Assembly: GCA_002700305.1 (NCBI GenBank)
Contig: PACZ01000024.1
Coordinates: forward strand, 124,001 to 188,000
DNA from: Hyphomonas sp.
GTDB taxonomy: Bacteria > Pseudomonadota > Alphaproteobacteria > Caulobacterales > Hyphomonadaceae
Length of the DNA stretch: 64,000 nt
Direction: 5' to 3'
The notes below the pieces were generated by a model that worked only from the letters and a program-made list of their open reading frames with translations, was not told the DNA's origin and did no database searches. Both the position numbers and the translations under genes were made by a program. Shown here piece after piece: positions 8,740 to 18,067 of the stretch; position 1 is the first letter of the stretch, and the number at the start of each line of letters is the position of its first letter.

Positions 8740-8764
8740 TAGATTGTAGCGCGCAGTGGTGCTT

Positions 8765-9568
8765 TTATCTGATCTCTAAGATCATCCCGTCGAAGCCAGG
8801 CTCCACGGATTTGGGGAGCTCCCTCTTCAGCGTCTCATAATCCAGATCCACGTGCATATTGGTCAGCACGGCGGCTCGGGGTTTGAGTTCAGCGATCCAG
8901 TCCAGCGCTTTCGCGACGTTGGCGTGCGTCGGATGGTCGGTATAGCGCAGCGCATCGATCACCAGCGTATCCAGGCCTTCAAGCGCAGTTTTCGTACGCT
9001 CGGGCAAATCGCTGACATCATTGCAATAAGCGAAATTGTTTATCCTGAAGCCGAGGCAGCGGATGCGCCCGTGCTCCATGTCGACCGGCAATATCGTGAT
9101 ATTGCCGCCTGCTCCGGAAATCTCGAATGGCATGTACGGCGTTATATCGGGCTGAAGGTCGAGTATGGGTGGATAGCCGCCCATGCCTTCAAAGCAGTAA
9201 TCGAACCGCTTTGTCAGGATGTCCCGTGTCGCGGCATTCATGAAAGTTGGCAATGCAGCACGTTGGCGGATGACCAGCGGCCTGACATCATCTATCCCAT
9301 GCACCTGATCCGCATGCTCGTGAGTATAGACGAGCGCGTCCAAACGGGTGACGCCTGCGTCCAGAAGCTGTTCGCGCAAGTCAGGCGAAGTGTCGATGAG
9401 CACAGACGTTACGCCGCCGCTCCCGTCGTCCTTTTCGATCAGCACACAGCAACGCCGCCGCCGGTTTTTTGGTTCTTTCGGATCGCAAGCGCCCCAGTCT
9501 CCACCGACACGCGGGACCCCGCCGGAGGAACCGGTGCCGAGCAGCGTACAGCGAAATCCTGTACTCAT
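8765..9568 (-). CDS. MBL-fold metal-dependent hydrolase, PhnP-like
   Basis: 267 residues of the metallo-beta-lactamase fold. The N-terminus LLGTGSSGGVPR is the hallmark of the RNase Z/PhnP branch, and YTHEHADQVHGID (81-93) supplies the metal ligands H83, H85, D87 and H90, with VDMEHG and NMHVDLDY further on. Members cleave phosphodiesters, often cyclic nucleotides, but the substrate here cannot be read from sequence. It overlaps tatD by four bases (ATGA), a pairing known in alphaproteobacteria, and is the last gene of the dac-tmk-holB-tatD run. Confidence 0.88.
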   Translation of the reverse strand: MSTGFRCTLLGTGSSGGVPRVGGDWGACDPKEPKNRRRRCCVLIEKDDGSGGVTSVLIDTSPDLREQLLDAGVTRLDALVYTHEHADQVHGIDDVRPLVIRQRAALPTFMNAATRDILTKRFDYCFEGMGGYPPILDLQPDITPYMPFEISGAGGNITILPVDMEHGRIRCLGFRINNFAYCNDVSDLPERTKTALEGLDTLVIDALRYTDHPTHANVAKALDWIAELKPRAAVLTNMHVDLDYETLKRELPKSVEPGFDGMILEIR

Positions 9569-10341
9569 TGTTGGGTTACCTTGGCGAACAGCCGAACAGC
9601 ATTTTCATCCGTGATCCGCTTGATCTCATCAACAGGCATGTCTTTCAGGGTCGCCAGCGCCTCTGCCACATGGGCCAGGTAAGCTGGTTCGTTGCGCCGC
9701 CCGCGCATTGGGACTGGAGCTAGATAAGGGCAATCCGTTTCAAGAATAATCCTCTCGATCGGAACGTCTGCTATGACCGCCCGGACTTCTTTCGCGCTCT
9801 TGAATGAAAGAATTCCGGATACAGACACATAGGCGCCAAGAGACAGCGCTCTCTGAGCGAGTTCCGGGCCACCTGTGTAGCAATGCAGCAATGGTTGGAA
9901 TGGGCCCTTTTGAAATTCTTCCTCCAGTATATCAGCCATCAACTCGTCAGCTTCGCGCGTATGAAGGATCAGAGGCAGGCCAGTGTCCCGTGCAGCGGAT
10001 ATGTGTTTGCGCAGGCTGGTCACCTGGTCATCCTCAGCGCTGTACCCGTAGTGAAAATCGAGCCCCGTTTCGCCCATGGCAACCACTTCCGGATTCGATG
10101 CGGCCTGTATGAGCGTCTCAACCGTCAGGTCCGGAAAGTCTTTTGCGTGATGCGGGTGCACGCCGGCAGAACACCAAATGTCTTCATGAGAACGAGCGAT
10201 GGCCAGGACAGACTCGAAATTGTCAAACCGGTCGCAAATGGCGAGAAACCTTGTCACACCGGCTTCGCGGGCGCGTTCAAGCACCTCTTCCAGGTCGTCT
10301 GCGAAAGGTTCGCCGTGCAAATTGACGTGGGTATCAAACAT
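9565..10341 (-). CDS. tatD: TatD family metal-dependent deoxyribonuclease
   Basis: 258 residues of the TatD amidohydrolase-like barrel. Metal-binding blocks are visible: AGVHPHHAKDF, the catalytic Glu in MGETGLDFHYGYS, LILHTREAD, LLHCYTGGPE, and ILETDCPYLAPVPMRG near the C-terminus. The N-terminal motif is FDTHVNLHG rather than the usual DSHCHLD, so one metal-ligand position carries Asn. TatD enzymes are 3'-5' DNases or related hydrolases. It follows holB by 13 bases; metG, often placed between them in relatives, is absent here. Confidence 0.92.
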   Translation of the reverse strand: MFDTHVNLHGEPFADDLEEVLERAREAGVTRFLAICDRFDNFESVLAIARSHEDIWCSAGVHPHHAKDFPDLTVETLIQAASNPEVVAMGETGLDFHYGYSAEDDQVTSLRKHISAARDTGLPLILHTREADELMADILEEEFQKGPFQPLLHCYTGGPELAQRALSLGAYVSVSGILSFKSAKEVRAVIADVPIERIILETDCPYLAPVPMRGRRNEPAYLAHVAEALATLKDMPVDEIKRITDENAVRLFAKVTQQ

Positions 10342-10354
10342 GGGTCTCGATCAC

Positions 10355-11287
10355 TCAACGGCCAGATGCTGACAAAAGTCCGGAGATCAGTTTCGCTGCA
10401 GCCTGCTCGGGATCCATATTCAGTTCGCCAACCTCTCCGACCAGCTTCACGGTGCTCAGCCACACCCGGGACTTCTGAGGTGCCTCTGTTGCGTCTTCCG
10501 CAAGCTTTGCCAGCACTTCGTCCCGGAATGCCGCGAACGCCGTCTGGTCTATGCCCGCTGCCTGTATAGCCCGCGTTACGAGCGCGTCATTTGGCCGGGG
10601 CATGGAGGTCATCAGTGTGCGGGCGGCGTTGGCAGCGATGCGGCAGGTTTCGGAAGCTCTCTCCACAGCCAGTCCGGGACGGCCATGCCGGATTGCAGAA
10701 ACGTCTCCCTCATAGCCCTGAAGCTTCAATACCTCAGACATCTCTTCCTTGCTCAGAGTGTGGACCCGGAGCGTGCGGCAGCGCGAGCGGATCGTTGGGA
10801 GGACCGGGCGGGATCCGTGATTGACCAGAAACATGATAGCCGCCTTGGGCGGTTCTTCCAGTGTCTTCAGGATCGCGTTGGCGGAGTTCCGGTTCAGCTC
10901 ATCCAGAGAATCCACAATGCCGACGCGCCAGCCACCCATCGCTGGCCGATAGGTGAAAAACTCATTGAAGGCGCGGATTTGCTCGATTGAGATGTCCTGC
11001 TTCAGTTTTCCCTTGTCATTCAATTCACGCGTCAGGATGCGCAGGTCCGGGTGGCCGCCGGACAGGCAGCGCGACATGATCGGGTCATCTACAGACGCAT
11101 CGAATGGCGCATCGGCCGTTCCTCGTGCGCCAAGCAACCAGGCCGCACAGCGCATGGCAAACCGTGCTTTTCCGATCCCAGAGGGGCCTTCAATCATCCA
11201 GGCATGGTGCATCCGGCCGCTGGCGGCCGCTGCCTCAAACGTCCGCTCAGCGTCATTATATCCGATGAGAGGAAGCGCCGCAGTCAT
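10355..11287 (-). CDS. holB: DNA polymerase III delta' subunit
   Basis: 310 residues of the AAA+ clamp-loader family. The P-loop GPSGIGK (34-40) is intact, and the block VDSLDELNRNSANAILKTLEEPP is diagnostic for HolB, followed by LPTIRSRCRTLRV (sensor 1/SRC region). The four zinc-binding cysteines seen in many clamp-loader subunits are not evident. It takes part in loading the beta clamp. Its ATG overlaps the tmk stop (ATGA), so tmk and holB are probably translated together, as in many bacteria. Confidence 0.95.
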   Translation of the reverse strand: MTAALPLIGYNDAERTFEAAAASGRMHHAWMIEGPSGIGKARFAMRCAAWLLGARGTADAPFDASVDDPIMSRCLSGGHPDLRILTRELNDKGKLKQDISIEQIRAFNEFFTYRPAMGGWRVGIVDSLDELNRNSANAILKTLEEPPKAAIMFLVNHGSRPVLPTIRSRCRTLRVHTLSKEEMSEVLKLQGYEGDVSAIRHGRPGLAVERASETCRIAANAARTLMTSMPRPNDALVTRAIQAAGIDQTAFAAFRDEVLAKLAEDATEAPQKSRVWLSTVKLVGEVGELNMDPEQAAAKLISGLLSASGR

Positions 11288-11934
11288 GCGCGGGTCTCCT
11301 GGCTAATGCCCAGACGGATCTCGATCTCGTGCCACGCGCGTTCCGATACCTCTTCTGGCGCCCTCGACGCATCCAGCAGGACGCAACGCTCCGGTTCGCT
11401 TCGGGCAACATCTATAAAGGCCTGCCTCACGGCCTCGTGAAATGCCTTGTCCCTGAGTTCAAAAGCATCTGCTGCCCCGCCACGCTCGGCGCGCCGCTGG
11501 GCGGCTTGCTCCACCGGTGCATCCAGGACGAGCGTCAGGTCAGGTCGGCTGTCACCCAGCACAGCATTTTCCAGCATCTTCAGTATGGCCGGTCCGACGC
11601 CGCTCTGGACGCTTTGATAAACGCGCGTGGAATCGGCGAACCTGTCACACAGAACCCAGTGCCCAGCCTCCAGCGCCGGTCTGATCTTCTTTTCCAGATG
11701 ATCCGTTCGCGCAGCATTCATGAGAAGGGCTTCAGCCATCGAAGACCATCTCTGGTCCCCCGGCGGATGCAGCACGAGATTCCGGATGGCTTCGGCAAGG
11801 TCTGTCCCGCCTGGCTCTCGCGTCTGAACGACCGATTGGCCTGCCGCTTCCAGCTTCTCCCGCAAAGCTGCGAGCAATGTGGACTTGCCGGTACCTTCGC
11901 CGCCTTCCAGCGTTATGAAGCGTCCCCGTGTCAC
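11284..11934 (-). CDS. tmk: Thymidylate kinase
   Basis: 216 residues, normal length for dTMP kinase. It has the P-loop EGGEGTGKST (about 10-19), the DR(F/Y)-type substrate motif LCDRFADSTRVYQ, and REPGGTDLAEAIRNLVL in the dTMP-binding region. It converts dTMP to dTDP for DNA synthesis. It overlaps the dac stop codon by four bases at its 5' end and holB by four bases at its 3' end, the middle member of a coupled dac-tmk-holB set. Confidence 0.97.
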   Translation of the reverse strand: MTRGRFITLEGGEGTGKSTLLAALREKLEAAGQSVVQTREPGGTDLAEAIRNLVLHPPGDQRWSSMAEALLMNAARTDHLEKKIRPALEAGHWVLCDRFADSTRVYQSVQSGVGPAILKMLENAVLGDSRPDLTLVLDAPVEQAAQRRAERGGAADAFELRDKAFHEAVRQAFIDVARSEPERCVLLDASRAPEEVSERAWHEIEIRLGISQETRA

Positions 11935-13100
11935 GACTGGCTTTCACCACCTCCGAGCATCTGGCTCAGCCCTTCAATTGCGCGTCCAAAGAAGCCAAGC
12001 TTGCCGACGTCTGCGTCCGCGACGATTGGAGACTCCACCGGTTTCTGACCTTCGATGGTGACCACAAGACGGCCCAGTTGATCGCCCTTTTTGATCGGGG
12101 CTTCGACCGGTCCGGGAAGAACGATCTCGGCTTTTGCCTTTTCCATGCTTGCCTTGTAGCCAGCTAGGCGCAGATCGCCGGCGAGCTTTACCGGAACATT
12201 TTGTGTTTCCCCGAGCCAGACAGGCACATCCGGCAGGTCGACGGTGTCCGGTGTCAGCGTTTTCAGATCGAAGCTGCTAAAGGCAATTCGCATGAGGCGC
12301 TCACCCTCAGAGGCGCGCGCGGCCATGGTCGGCAAACCATTGATGACCACGGTTCGCCGAACCCCGTCACGGACAGCAGAAGCGGTCAGGCCATAGCCGG
12401 AGACTTCAAGGTGGCCGGTCTTCACGCCGTCGGCGCCGGAGACTTCCAGCAATGGGTTCCGGTTGGCCTGGGTGAAATCTCGCCACGTGTAAGAGGGCAA
12501 GGAGTACCAAGCATAGTATTCCGGGTAATTGTCGATCGTCAGCTTGGCCAGTTTTGCGAGATCTTCAGCGGAGATCACGTGACCAACGGCTTCAAGACCT
12601 GTGGCATTCAGGAAGTATGCCGAATTCAGGCCGAGCTCATGCGCAAGATCGGTCATCCTGCGGGCAAAGGCTTCTTCCGAACCTGAGATGTTTTCAGCGA
12701 GCACGATGCATGCATCATTGCCCGACATGATAATCACGCCGTGCAGAAGTTCCTCGACCGTTGGCGTGTCACCTGGCGCCAGGCCCATGGTCGACGTACC
12801 GGATGGAAAGCCTCCCTTGCGCCAGGCGTTTTCACTGACTGTGAACTTGTCACTCATGGAAAGCTCGCCGCGGCGGACCATTTCGAAGACCGTATAGGCC
12901 GTCATCATCTTGGTCATGGAAGCAGGGACCATGGGTTCCTGGCCGGCCTTGGAAAACAGAATTGCGCCTGTCTCATGATCCATGATGACCGCATGCGTCG
13001 CCGGCGTGTCCATCATCTGCGCGTTGGCGGCACACATTATGCCGGACAGGGTGAAAGCTGCTGCGGCGACAGTGTTTCTGGCGATCTTCGGCAAGTTCAT
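11931..13100 (-). CDS. D-alanyl-D-alanine carboxypeptidase (PBP5/6 type)
   Basis: 389 residues with a signal peptide ending near AANAQ. All three active-site motifs of the S11 family are present: SMTK (61-64), SGN (126-128) and KTG (227-229). A PBP5-type C-terminal domain and an amphipathic tail (GFFGRAIEGLSQMLGG) follow, suited to membrane attachment. It trims pentapeptide stems of periplasmic peptidoglycan. I chose the ATG at 13100 because GGAGG stands 8 bases before it; the upstream ATG at 13118 has none. It is followed by tmk with an ATGA overlap. Confidence 0.95.
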   Translation of the reverse strand: MNLPKIARNTVAAAAFTLSGIMCAANAQMMDTPATHAVIMDHETGAILFSKAGQEPMVPASMTKMMTAYTVFEMVRRGELSMSDKFTVSENAWRKGGFPSGTSTMGLAPGDTPTVEELLHGVIIMSGNDACIVLAENISGSEEAFARRMTDLAHELGLNSAYFLNATGLEAVGHVISAEDLAKLAKLTIDNYPEYYAWYSLPSYTWRDFTQANRNPLLEVSGADGVKTGHLEVSGYGLTASAVRDGVRRTVVINGLPTMAARASEGERLMRIAFSSFDLKTLTPDTVDLPDVPVWLGETQNVPVKLAGDLRLAGYKASMEKAKAEIVLPGPVEAPIKKGDQLGRLVVTIEGQKPVESPIVADADVGKLGFFGRAIEGLSQMLGGGESQS

Positions 13101-13128
13101 CAAAGGGGCCTCCAACATTCTGTTCGGA

Positions 13129-13179
13129 GGCCGGAATCAAATCCGGCCCAGTTTCCGATTACACAGGAAAAAGGGCCGG
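13129..13179. repeat. Overlapping CCGG-type inverted repeats between rlpA and dac
   Basis: Three complementary arms occupy the 111-base gap: GGCCGGA (13129-13135), TCCGGCC(C) (13142-13149) and GGGCCGG (13173-13179). The middle arm can pair with either neighbour, giving a 7-bp stem with a 6-base loop or a 7-bp stem with a loop of about 23 bases. In the minus-strand transcript this lies after rlpA and before dac. It has no long T run, so a plain terminator is not shown. Confidence 0.45.
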
Positions 13180-13211
13180 TTTGTGGTCGGGGTCAATGGC
13201 GGGGCGTGCGG

Positions 13212-14510
13212 TTATTCCCCTGTCACAATGCGCCCTTGCGCGATTCCGGCATAGGAGAGGTCTTGCCGGGCACGTTCGGCTTCTGACCGGCTGATCAATG
13301 GTCCGACACGGACACGGAAATAGTCAGCACCATTCACGCGGGCGGGAACAATCGTCACCGGGAGTGAGGCCTGTACGCGATTGCTCAGCGACTGTGCGTT
13401 CGAGATATCCGTGAAGGAGCCGATCTGAACGAAGAAATCGCCGGTCGGTGCTGCAGCCGGCTGAGGATCATAGGTGTAGGTGGGCCGGACTGCGCGTTGC
13501 GGCTCCGCCGAGACGGTTTGATAGGCAACCGGCTCCATGAAATCGTCCGCAGCGACTGGCTGCGGTGCAGCCTCTGCCGGGAACGCTGCTGCCTGAGCAT
13601 AGACCGCGTCCTTGGCTTGCGGTGCGGGTGTTGCGACAGCAGGGGCAGACCCCAGATAGCGAACCCGGAGCGTGGCCTTCCCTGCCCCGCCCATGCCAAG
13701 CTCATTGGCCGCGCGAGGGGAAACCTGAAGCGATGCGCCGTCTTCAAACGGACCGCGGTCATTGACCCGGAGCACGACTTCCTTGCCGGTCTCTTCGTTC
13801 ACAACCTGGATCAGGCTTGGAAGAGGCAATGTCGGGTGGGCGGCCGTCATGGCATCCGGAGCAAAGGTTTCGCCATTGGCCGTAGGCAGGCCGTTGAACT
13901 CGCTTCCATATACAATCGCGACGGCCGTTTCATCGAACACCGGGACAGGGTCGGCAGATACGGAATAGGACGCAGCCGGCGTCAGCTGGCGCGGTGCCTG
14001 CTGGAACTGCTGAGGTGCTGGCGCAGGGACAGGCTGAACCTGGATTGGCGCAGGCGCCGGCGCGGCAACTGCCTGCAGGCTTGGCAGCGCTTCGCTCTCT
14101 ACAGCGGAGATCGAACGCTCGGCTTCGATACGCGCAGCGGCGGCGCGGGCTTCGAAACTGTCGCCAGTGGAGACGGGCGTGCTGGCATAATTCGGGGACG
14201 GGGCCTTCGTGCTCGCATAGTCACGTCCCCCCTGCTCTGCCGGTTGGGCTTGCGGCGAGGGCGAAACGGGCGAACCCGGATAGCGGAATTGAATCCGCGC
14301 CTGCTTCTTCGCGGAGGCGTCTGCAGAACGGCTCGGCTCGATATACTGGGGCTTGCCGGCCGGATACGGCGAAGTTCCGGTCGCATAGACAATCGGTGCC
14401 GGATTGCGGCGGTCAGCATGCGCAGGTGCCACGACAGATATCGCGACCGCGCCAGCCAGGACCAGAGACGTCAGGTGCAGAGATTTTGAATCGGAAGAAA
14501 CGGTCTTCAA
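13212..14510 (-). CDS. rlpA: RlpA-family lytic transglycosylase-like lipid-free protein with SPOR domain
   Basis: 432 residues. A signal peptide ends near APAHA (residue 32). A long Pro/Ala-rich linker (about 35-195) leads to the RlpA double-psi barrel (NGLPTANGETF, ALPLPS-type strand, catalytic Asp in RVNDRGPF near 251), then another linker and a C-terminal SPOR domain (about 355-430, DFFVQIGSFTD) that binds denuded septal glycan. No lipobox cysteine is visible, so despite the family name it seems not to be a lipoprotein. The start is TTG with GAGGTGA just upstream; no better in-frame start exists before the signal peptide. Confidence 0.9.
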   Translation of the reverse strand: MKTVSSDSKSLHLTSLVLAGAVAISVVAPAHADRRNPAPIVYATGTSPYPAGKPQYIEPSRSADASAKKQARIQFRYPGSPVSPSPQAQPAEQGGRDYASTKAPSPNYASTPVSTGDSFEARAAAARIEAERSISAVESEALPSLQAVAAPAPAPIQVQPVPAPAPQQFQQAPRQLTPAASYSVSADPVPVFDETAVAIVYGSEFNGLPTANGETFAPDAMTAAHPTLPLPSLIQVVNEETGKEVVLRVNDRGPFEDGASLQVSPRAANELGMGGAGKATLRVRYLGSAPAVATPAPQAKDAVYAQAAAFPAEAAPQPVAADDFMEPVAYQTVSAEPQRAVRPTYTYDPQPAAAPTGDFFVQIGSFTDISNAQSLSNRVQASLPVTIVPARVNGADYFRVRVGPLISRSEAERARQDLSYAGIAQGRIVTGE

Positions 14511-14532
14511 GGTTCACCTCATTCTGAGCTGC

Positions 14533-14549
14533 GGGTCATTTGATGACCC
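14533..14549. repeat. Short palindrome between divergent rlpA and DUF2804 gene
   Basis: GGGTCAT (14533-14539) and ATGACCC (14543-14549) form a perfect 7-bp inverted repeat with a 3-base centre, 23 bases upstream of the rlpA start. The rest of the 257-base gap between the two divergent genes shows no other structure I recognise. It could be an operator or a 5' leader hairpin of rlpA. Confidence 0.4.
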
Positions 14550-14767
14550 TTTGGGACGGCTTTTCTGCCCTCCAGCGAACCCTCTGTAGCATAGTGTGGT
14601 GCAGGCCTTATGAACCTCACCTGAAGGATCCGGAGATTACGGTTACCGGTTGTTTACATCTTTTCAAGCTGCGCTCTTGCCGGATCCCGGAAACGCAGGT
14701 GAAGAGAGAGATCATCAATCAGAGCGAGCGAAGACCGCTATTAGCACGATCAGGGGGAACGACCGGA

Positions 14768-15787
14768 ATGCAACAAAGACTTGGAGAAGGCCCCCTGCTC
14801 GATGCGTGCGGCCGCTTGGTTGAGCGTGGTTGGTCCGCCGCAGAAGTTCGTCAATATGAGAGGTCTGCGATCCGGGCCAACGGCCTCCGGATCAAGGAGT
14901 GGGACTATTACTGTATCCTCACACCGGACTTCGGCCTTGCCCTGACTGTTGCCGACAATGCCTATCTTGGCTTTCTCGGCACGTCCTGGATGGACCTGAA
15001 GAGCGGGACGGCAGTGAATGACGGCGCTGTCATCCCTTTTCCCATGGGCCGGATGGGCCTGCCTGCGTCCGCCGACCGCGGCGACATCGTCCAGAAACAC
15101 AAAGACATGTCGCTGAGCTTTCTGCACGAGGAAGGTGGACGCCGCCTGATCGTGGATGCGCCTCGCTTCGATGGTGGGCGCGGACTGAAGGGGGAATTGT
15201 GGCTCGCCCAGCCTCAGATGGACCGTATGGTCATCGCGACGCCCTTCGCCAATGCGCCCAAGGCATTCTACTACAATCAGAAGATCAATTGCCTTCCAGC
15301 CACCGGAGAAATCAGGATCGGCAGTGATGTCCATCAGTTCACGCCGGACTCCGCCTTTGGCGTCCTGGATTGGGGGCGAGGCGTGTGGACTTACAGCAAT
15401 GTCTGGTACTGGGGCTCTGCCTCCGGGATGTGCGGCAACCGCTGCGTGGGCTTCAATATAGGCTACGGCTTTGGTGATACGTCCGCGGCGTCAGAAAACA
15501 TGGTTTTTGTGGATGGGAAGGCGCACAAGCTGGATCAGGTGACGTTCCATATGCCGGAAGGTCCGCCGGATTCGGCGCCTTGGCGCTTCACCAGTAATGA
15601 TGGCCGGTTCGAGCTCCACTTCGAGCCGATCGTCAATCGGCACCACACGACAGACCTCGGCTTGTTCAAAACTTCCCAGGATCAGGTGTTTGGTTTGTTT
15701 TCTGGGGACGTGATGCTGGACGATGGCTCGGTGCTGAAGATCGACGCCCTGCCCGGTTTTGCGGAAGAAGTGCGAAACCGCTGGTAA
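14768..15787 (+). CDS. DUF2804 domain protein
   Basis: 339 residues from the ATG at 14768 (AGGGGG upstream); an open frame extends further upstream but its sequence is not protein-like. The protein matches the DUF2804 pattern as I know it: paired beta-rich halves with IKEWDYYCILTPDFGLALTVADN, the FFYNQKINCLPATGEI-like centre and WTYSNVWYWGSASG. The fold is thought to resemble lipocalin-type carotenoid or lipid-modifying proteins, but the function is not known. No signal peptide. It stands alone between the rlpA operon and tRNA-Ser. Confidence 0.83.
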   Translation: MQQRLGEGPLLDACGRLVERGWSAAEVRQYERSAIRANGLRIKEWDYYCILTPDFGLALTVADNAYLGFLGTSWMDLKSGTAVNDGAVIPFPMGRMGLPASADRGDIVQKHKDMSLSFLHEEGGRRLIVDAPRFDGGRGLKGELWLAQPQMDRMVIATPFANAPKAFYYNQKINCLPATGEIRIGSDVHQFTPDSAFGVLDWGRGVWTYSNVWYWGSASGMCGNRCVGFNIGYGFGDTSAASENMVFVDGKAHKLDQVTFHMPEGPPDSAPWRFTSNDGRFELHFEPIVNRHHTTDLGLFKTSQDQVFGLFSGDVMLDDGSVLKIDALPGFAEEVRNRW

Positions 15788-15823
15788 AGCGAAAAGACGG
15801 GCCGCAGGAACAAATTATTTGCG

Positions 15824-15914
<91 letters not shown>

Positions 15915-16066
15915 GCAGCAAACGGCTGTTTTCACGATCCGGGCGCGGCAGGCAAGCCCTGATCTGCGCTCGCCTGCCCCGCTCTCTTTGCGGAAGGTCT
16001 GGCCATTCGGCCCGGAGTGTCCGAGAGTTGCCGGGAAAACGATAAGAATTCCGGAGGAGAGGTCCC

Positions 16067-17266
16067 ATGCTCGAGGGCATAAAGGTCATTGAATACGCGA
16101 CTTACATGGCAGCCCCGGGGGCAGGATCGATCCTCAGCGACTGGGGCGCCGACGTTGTAAAAGTCGAACCGCCAGGCGGCGATCCGATCCGGATTTTCTT
16201 CCGGACCCTGGGCACGGACCTTCAGGACAATCCGGTCTTCGACTTCGATAATCGCGGCAAGAAATCCATTGCCGTCGATACGTCGAAACCTGAGGGCCAG
16301 AAGCTGCTCCGTAAAATGGTGGAAGAGGCAGATGTCTTCCTCACCAATGTGCGTCCCGGCGGGCTGGAGCGGTCCGGCCTCAGCTATGAAGAACTCAGCA
16401 AGATCAATCCGAAGCTCGTTTACTGCTCGCTCACCGGCTACGGCCTTCAGGGCCCGGATGCCGACCGGCCGGGATTCGACGTGGCCAGCTTCTGGAGCCG
16501 TACCGGGGTTGGCGCGTTGACGGTTCCAAAAGGGCAAGAACCCTTCCCGCTCCGCACGGCATTCGGCGATCACACGACCTCAATGGCCACCGCTGCCGGC
16601 ATCTGTGCGGCGCTTGTTGAAGCCACACGCACTGGCAAGGGACGCCTGGTGGAGTCGTCGCTGTTCCGGGCGGGCCTCTATGCGCTTGGCTCCGACTTCG
16701 CGATCCAGCTCTTCTTCAACCGGGTCGCCTCGACGAAGAGCCGCCATGAGCAGAACGTGCCGATGACCAATTTCTTCAAGACGAAGGACAATAGCTGGAT
16801 TTGCATTGTTCAGCGTCAGGGAGATGTGGACTGGGTGCCGATGTGCAAGGTAATCGGCCGCGAAGACCTGATTGAAGATCCCCGTTTCACGAGTTCCAAA
16901 GCCCGCAGGCAGAACGCATCAGATCTGGTCGACATCATCGATGAGGGCTTTGCGAAATTCACGAAAGCGGAAATCTCGGCCCGCCTCGACGAGCAATCCA
17001 TTGCCTGGGCACCGGTTCAGACACTCGCGGAAGTGGCGGAAGACCCGCAGACGAAGGCCGCTGGCGCCATTGTCGAAGTGCCAAGCAGCAAGGGCGATGG
17101 CACCACCTTCCCCTCCCCGGCCTCTCCTGTGCGGTTCCCGGGCGCCGATGACGGCCCAAAGGGACCATCACCGAAACTGGGAGAGCACACACGCGCTGTG
17201 CTGGAAGACCTCGGCCTCACCGTGAGCGATATTGACGCGCTCTACGGCGAGGGAGTCGTGAAGTAG
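16067..17266 (+). CDS. CaiB/BaiF family (class III) CoA-transferase
   Basis: 399 residues. The N-terminus LEGIKVIEYATYMAAPGAG and SDWGADVVKVEPPGGDP are typical of formyl-CoA transferase relatives, and AFGDHTTSMATAAGICAAL carries the catalytic Asp that forms the acyl anhydride. GGAGGAGAGG lies just upstream of the ATG. The enzyme moves CoA between organic acids; the substrate cannot be told. It converges with an enoyl-CoA hydratase gene with only three bases between the stop codons, which suggests but does not prove a shared acyl-CoA pathway. Confidence 0.93.
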   Translation: MLEGIKVIEYATYMAAPGAGSILSDWGADVVKVEPPGGDPIRIFFRTLGTDLQDNPVFDFDNRGKKSIAVDTSKPEGQKLLRKMVEEADVFLTNVRPGGLERSGLSYEELSKINPKLVYCSLTGYGLQGPDADRPGFDVASFWSRTGVGALTVPKGQEPFPLRTAFGDHTTSMATAAGICAALVEATRTGKGRLVESSLFRAGLYALGSDFAIQLFFNRVASTKSRHEQNVPMTNFFKTKDNSWICIVQRQGDVDWVPMCKVIGREDLIEDPRFTSSKARRQNASDLVDIIDEGFAKFTKAEISARLDEQSIAWAPVQTLAEVAEDPQTKAAGAIVEVPSSKGDGTTFPSPASPVRFPGADDGPKGPSPKLGEHTRAVLEDLGLTVSDIDALYGEGVVK

Positions 17267-17269
17267 CCT

Positions 17270-18067
17270 TTATTCGCCTTTGAAGTCCGGCGTGCGCTTT
17301 TCGAGGATGGCGTTGACGCCTTCCATATGATCGTCCGTCTCGTGCATCAGAGCCTGCGCTGCGGCGGACATTTCCATGATCGTGTCGTACGAGGTCGTCG
17401 CGCCCTGACGCATCAGCGTCTTTGCAAGGCGCAGGGCCTGCGGCGGCTGTCCGGCAATCCGCTTGGCCAGGCTCATAGCTTCGTCCATCAGCTGGTCAGC
17501 CGGCACGACCTGAGAGACAAGCCCCCACTCGCACGCCGTCTGCGCGTCGATGACATCGCCGGTGAAGAGGAGCTGCGCCGCCCGGGACGAACCGATCAGG
17601 CGCGGAAGCAGCCAGGCGCCGCCATCACCGGGGATCAGGCCGAGCTTCAGGAACGTCACGCCCATCTTCGCTTTCTCTGAGGCGATGCGGATGTCGGCCA
17701 TACAGGCCACGTCACAGCCCAGGCCAATTGCCGGGCCATTGATGGCCGAGATCAGCGGCACTTCCAGATTATAGAGGGAGCGGACAATCACGTGGATATT
17801 CCGGCGGTAGCCTTCGCGGATGTCATGCGGCTTTCCGCCGAATGCGCCGGTCTTGTTCTGCATCGCTTTCACATCGCCGCCGGCAGAGAAGGCCCGGCCC
17901 GCACCTGTCAGGATGGCGCAGCGGATTTCGGGGTCCGCGGTGATTTCCGCGCATGCGGCGGCAATCGCCTTTCCATCTCCGTCCTGACCGAGCGCATTCA
18001 TCGCGTCCGGCCGGTTGAGTGTCATGATGACGATTGGGCCCTGTTTTTCGAGTTTGATGACCGACAT
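17270..18067 (-). CDS. Enoyl-CoA hydratase/isomerase family protein
   Basis: 265 residues of the crotonase fold. AFSAGGDVKAM is the oxyanion-hole region and GPAIGLGCDVACMADIRIAS the second signature; LKLGLIPGDGGAWLLPRLIG follows, with a Gly-Asp pair where many hydratases have the second catalytic Glu. It acts on acyl-CoA thioesters, probably hydration or isomerisation. I chose the ATG at 18067 (GGAGG 9 bases upstream) over one at 18124. The next gene upstream on the same strand is the TIGR03084-type protein, 81 bases away. Confidence 0.92.
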   Translation of the reverse strand: MSVIKLEKQGPIVIMTLNRPDAMNALGQDGDGKAIAAACAEITADPEIRCAILTGAGRAFSAGGDVKAMQNKTGAFGGKPHDIREGYRRNIHVIVRSLYNLEVPLISAINGPAIGLGCDVACMADIRIASEKAKMGVTFLKLGLIPGDGGAWLLPRLIGSSRAAQLLFTGDVIDAQTACEWGLVSQVVPADQLMDEAMSLAKRIAGQPPQALRLAKTLMRQGATTSYDTIMEMSAAAQALMHETDDHMEGVNAILEKRTPDFKGE

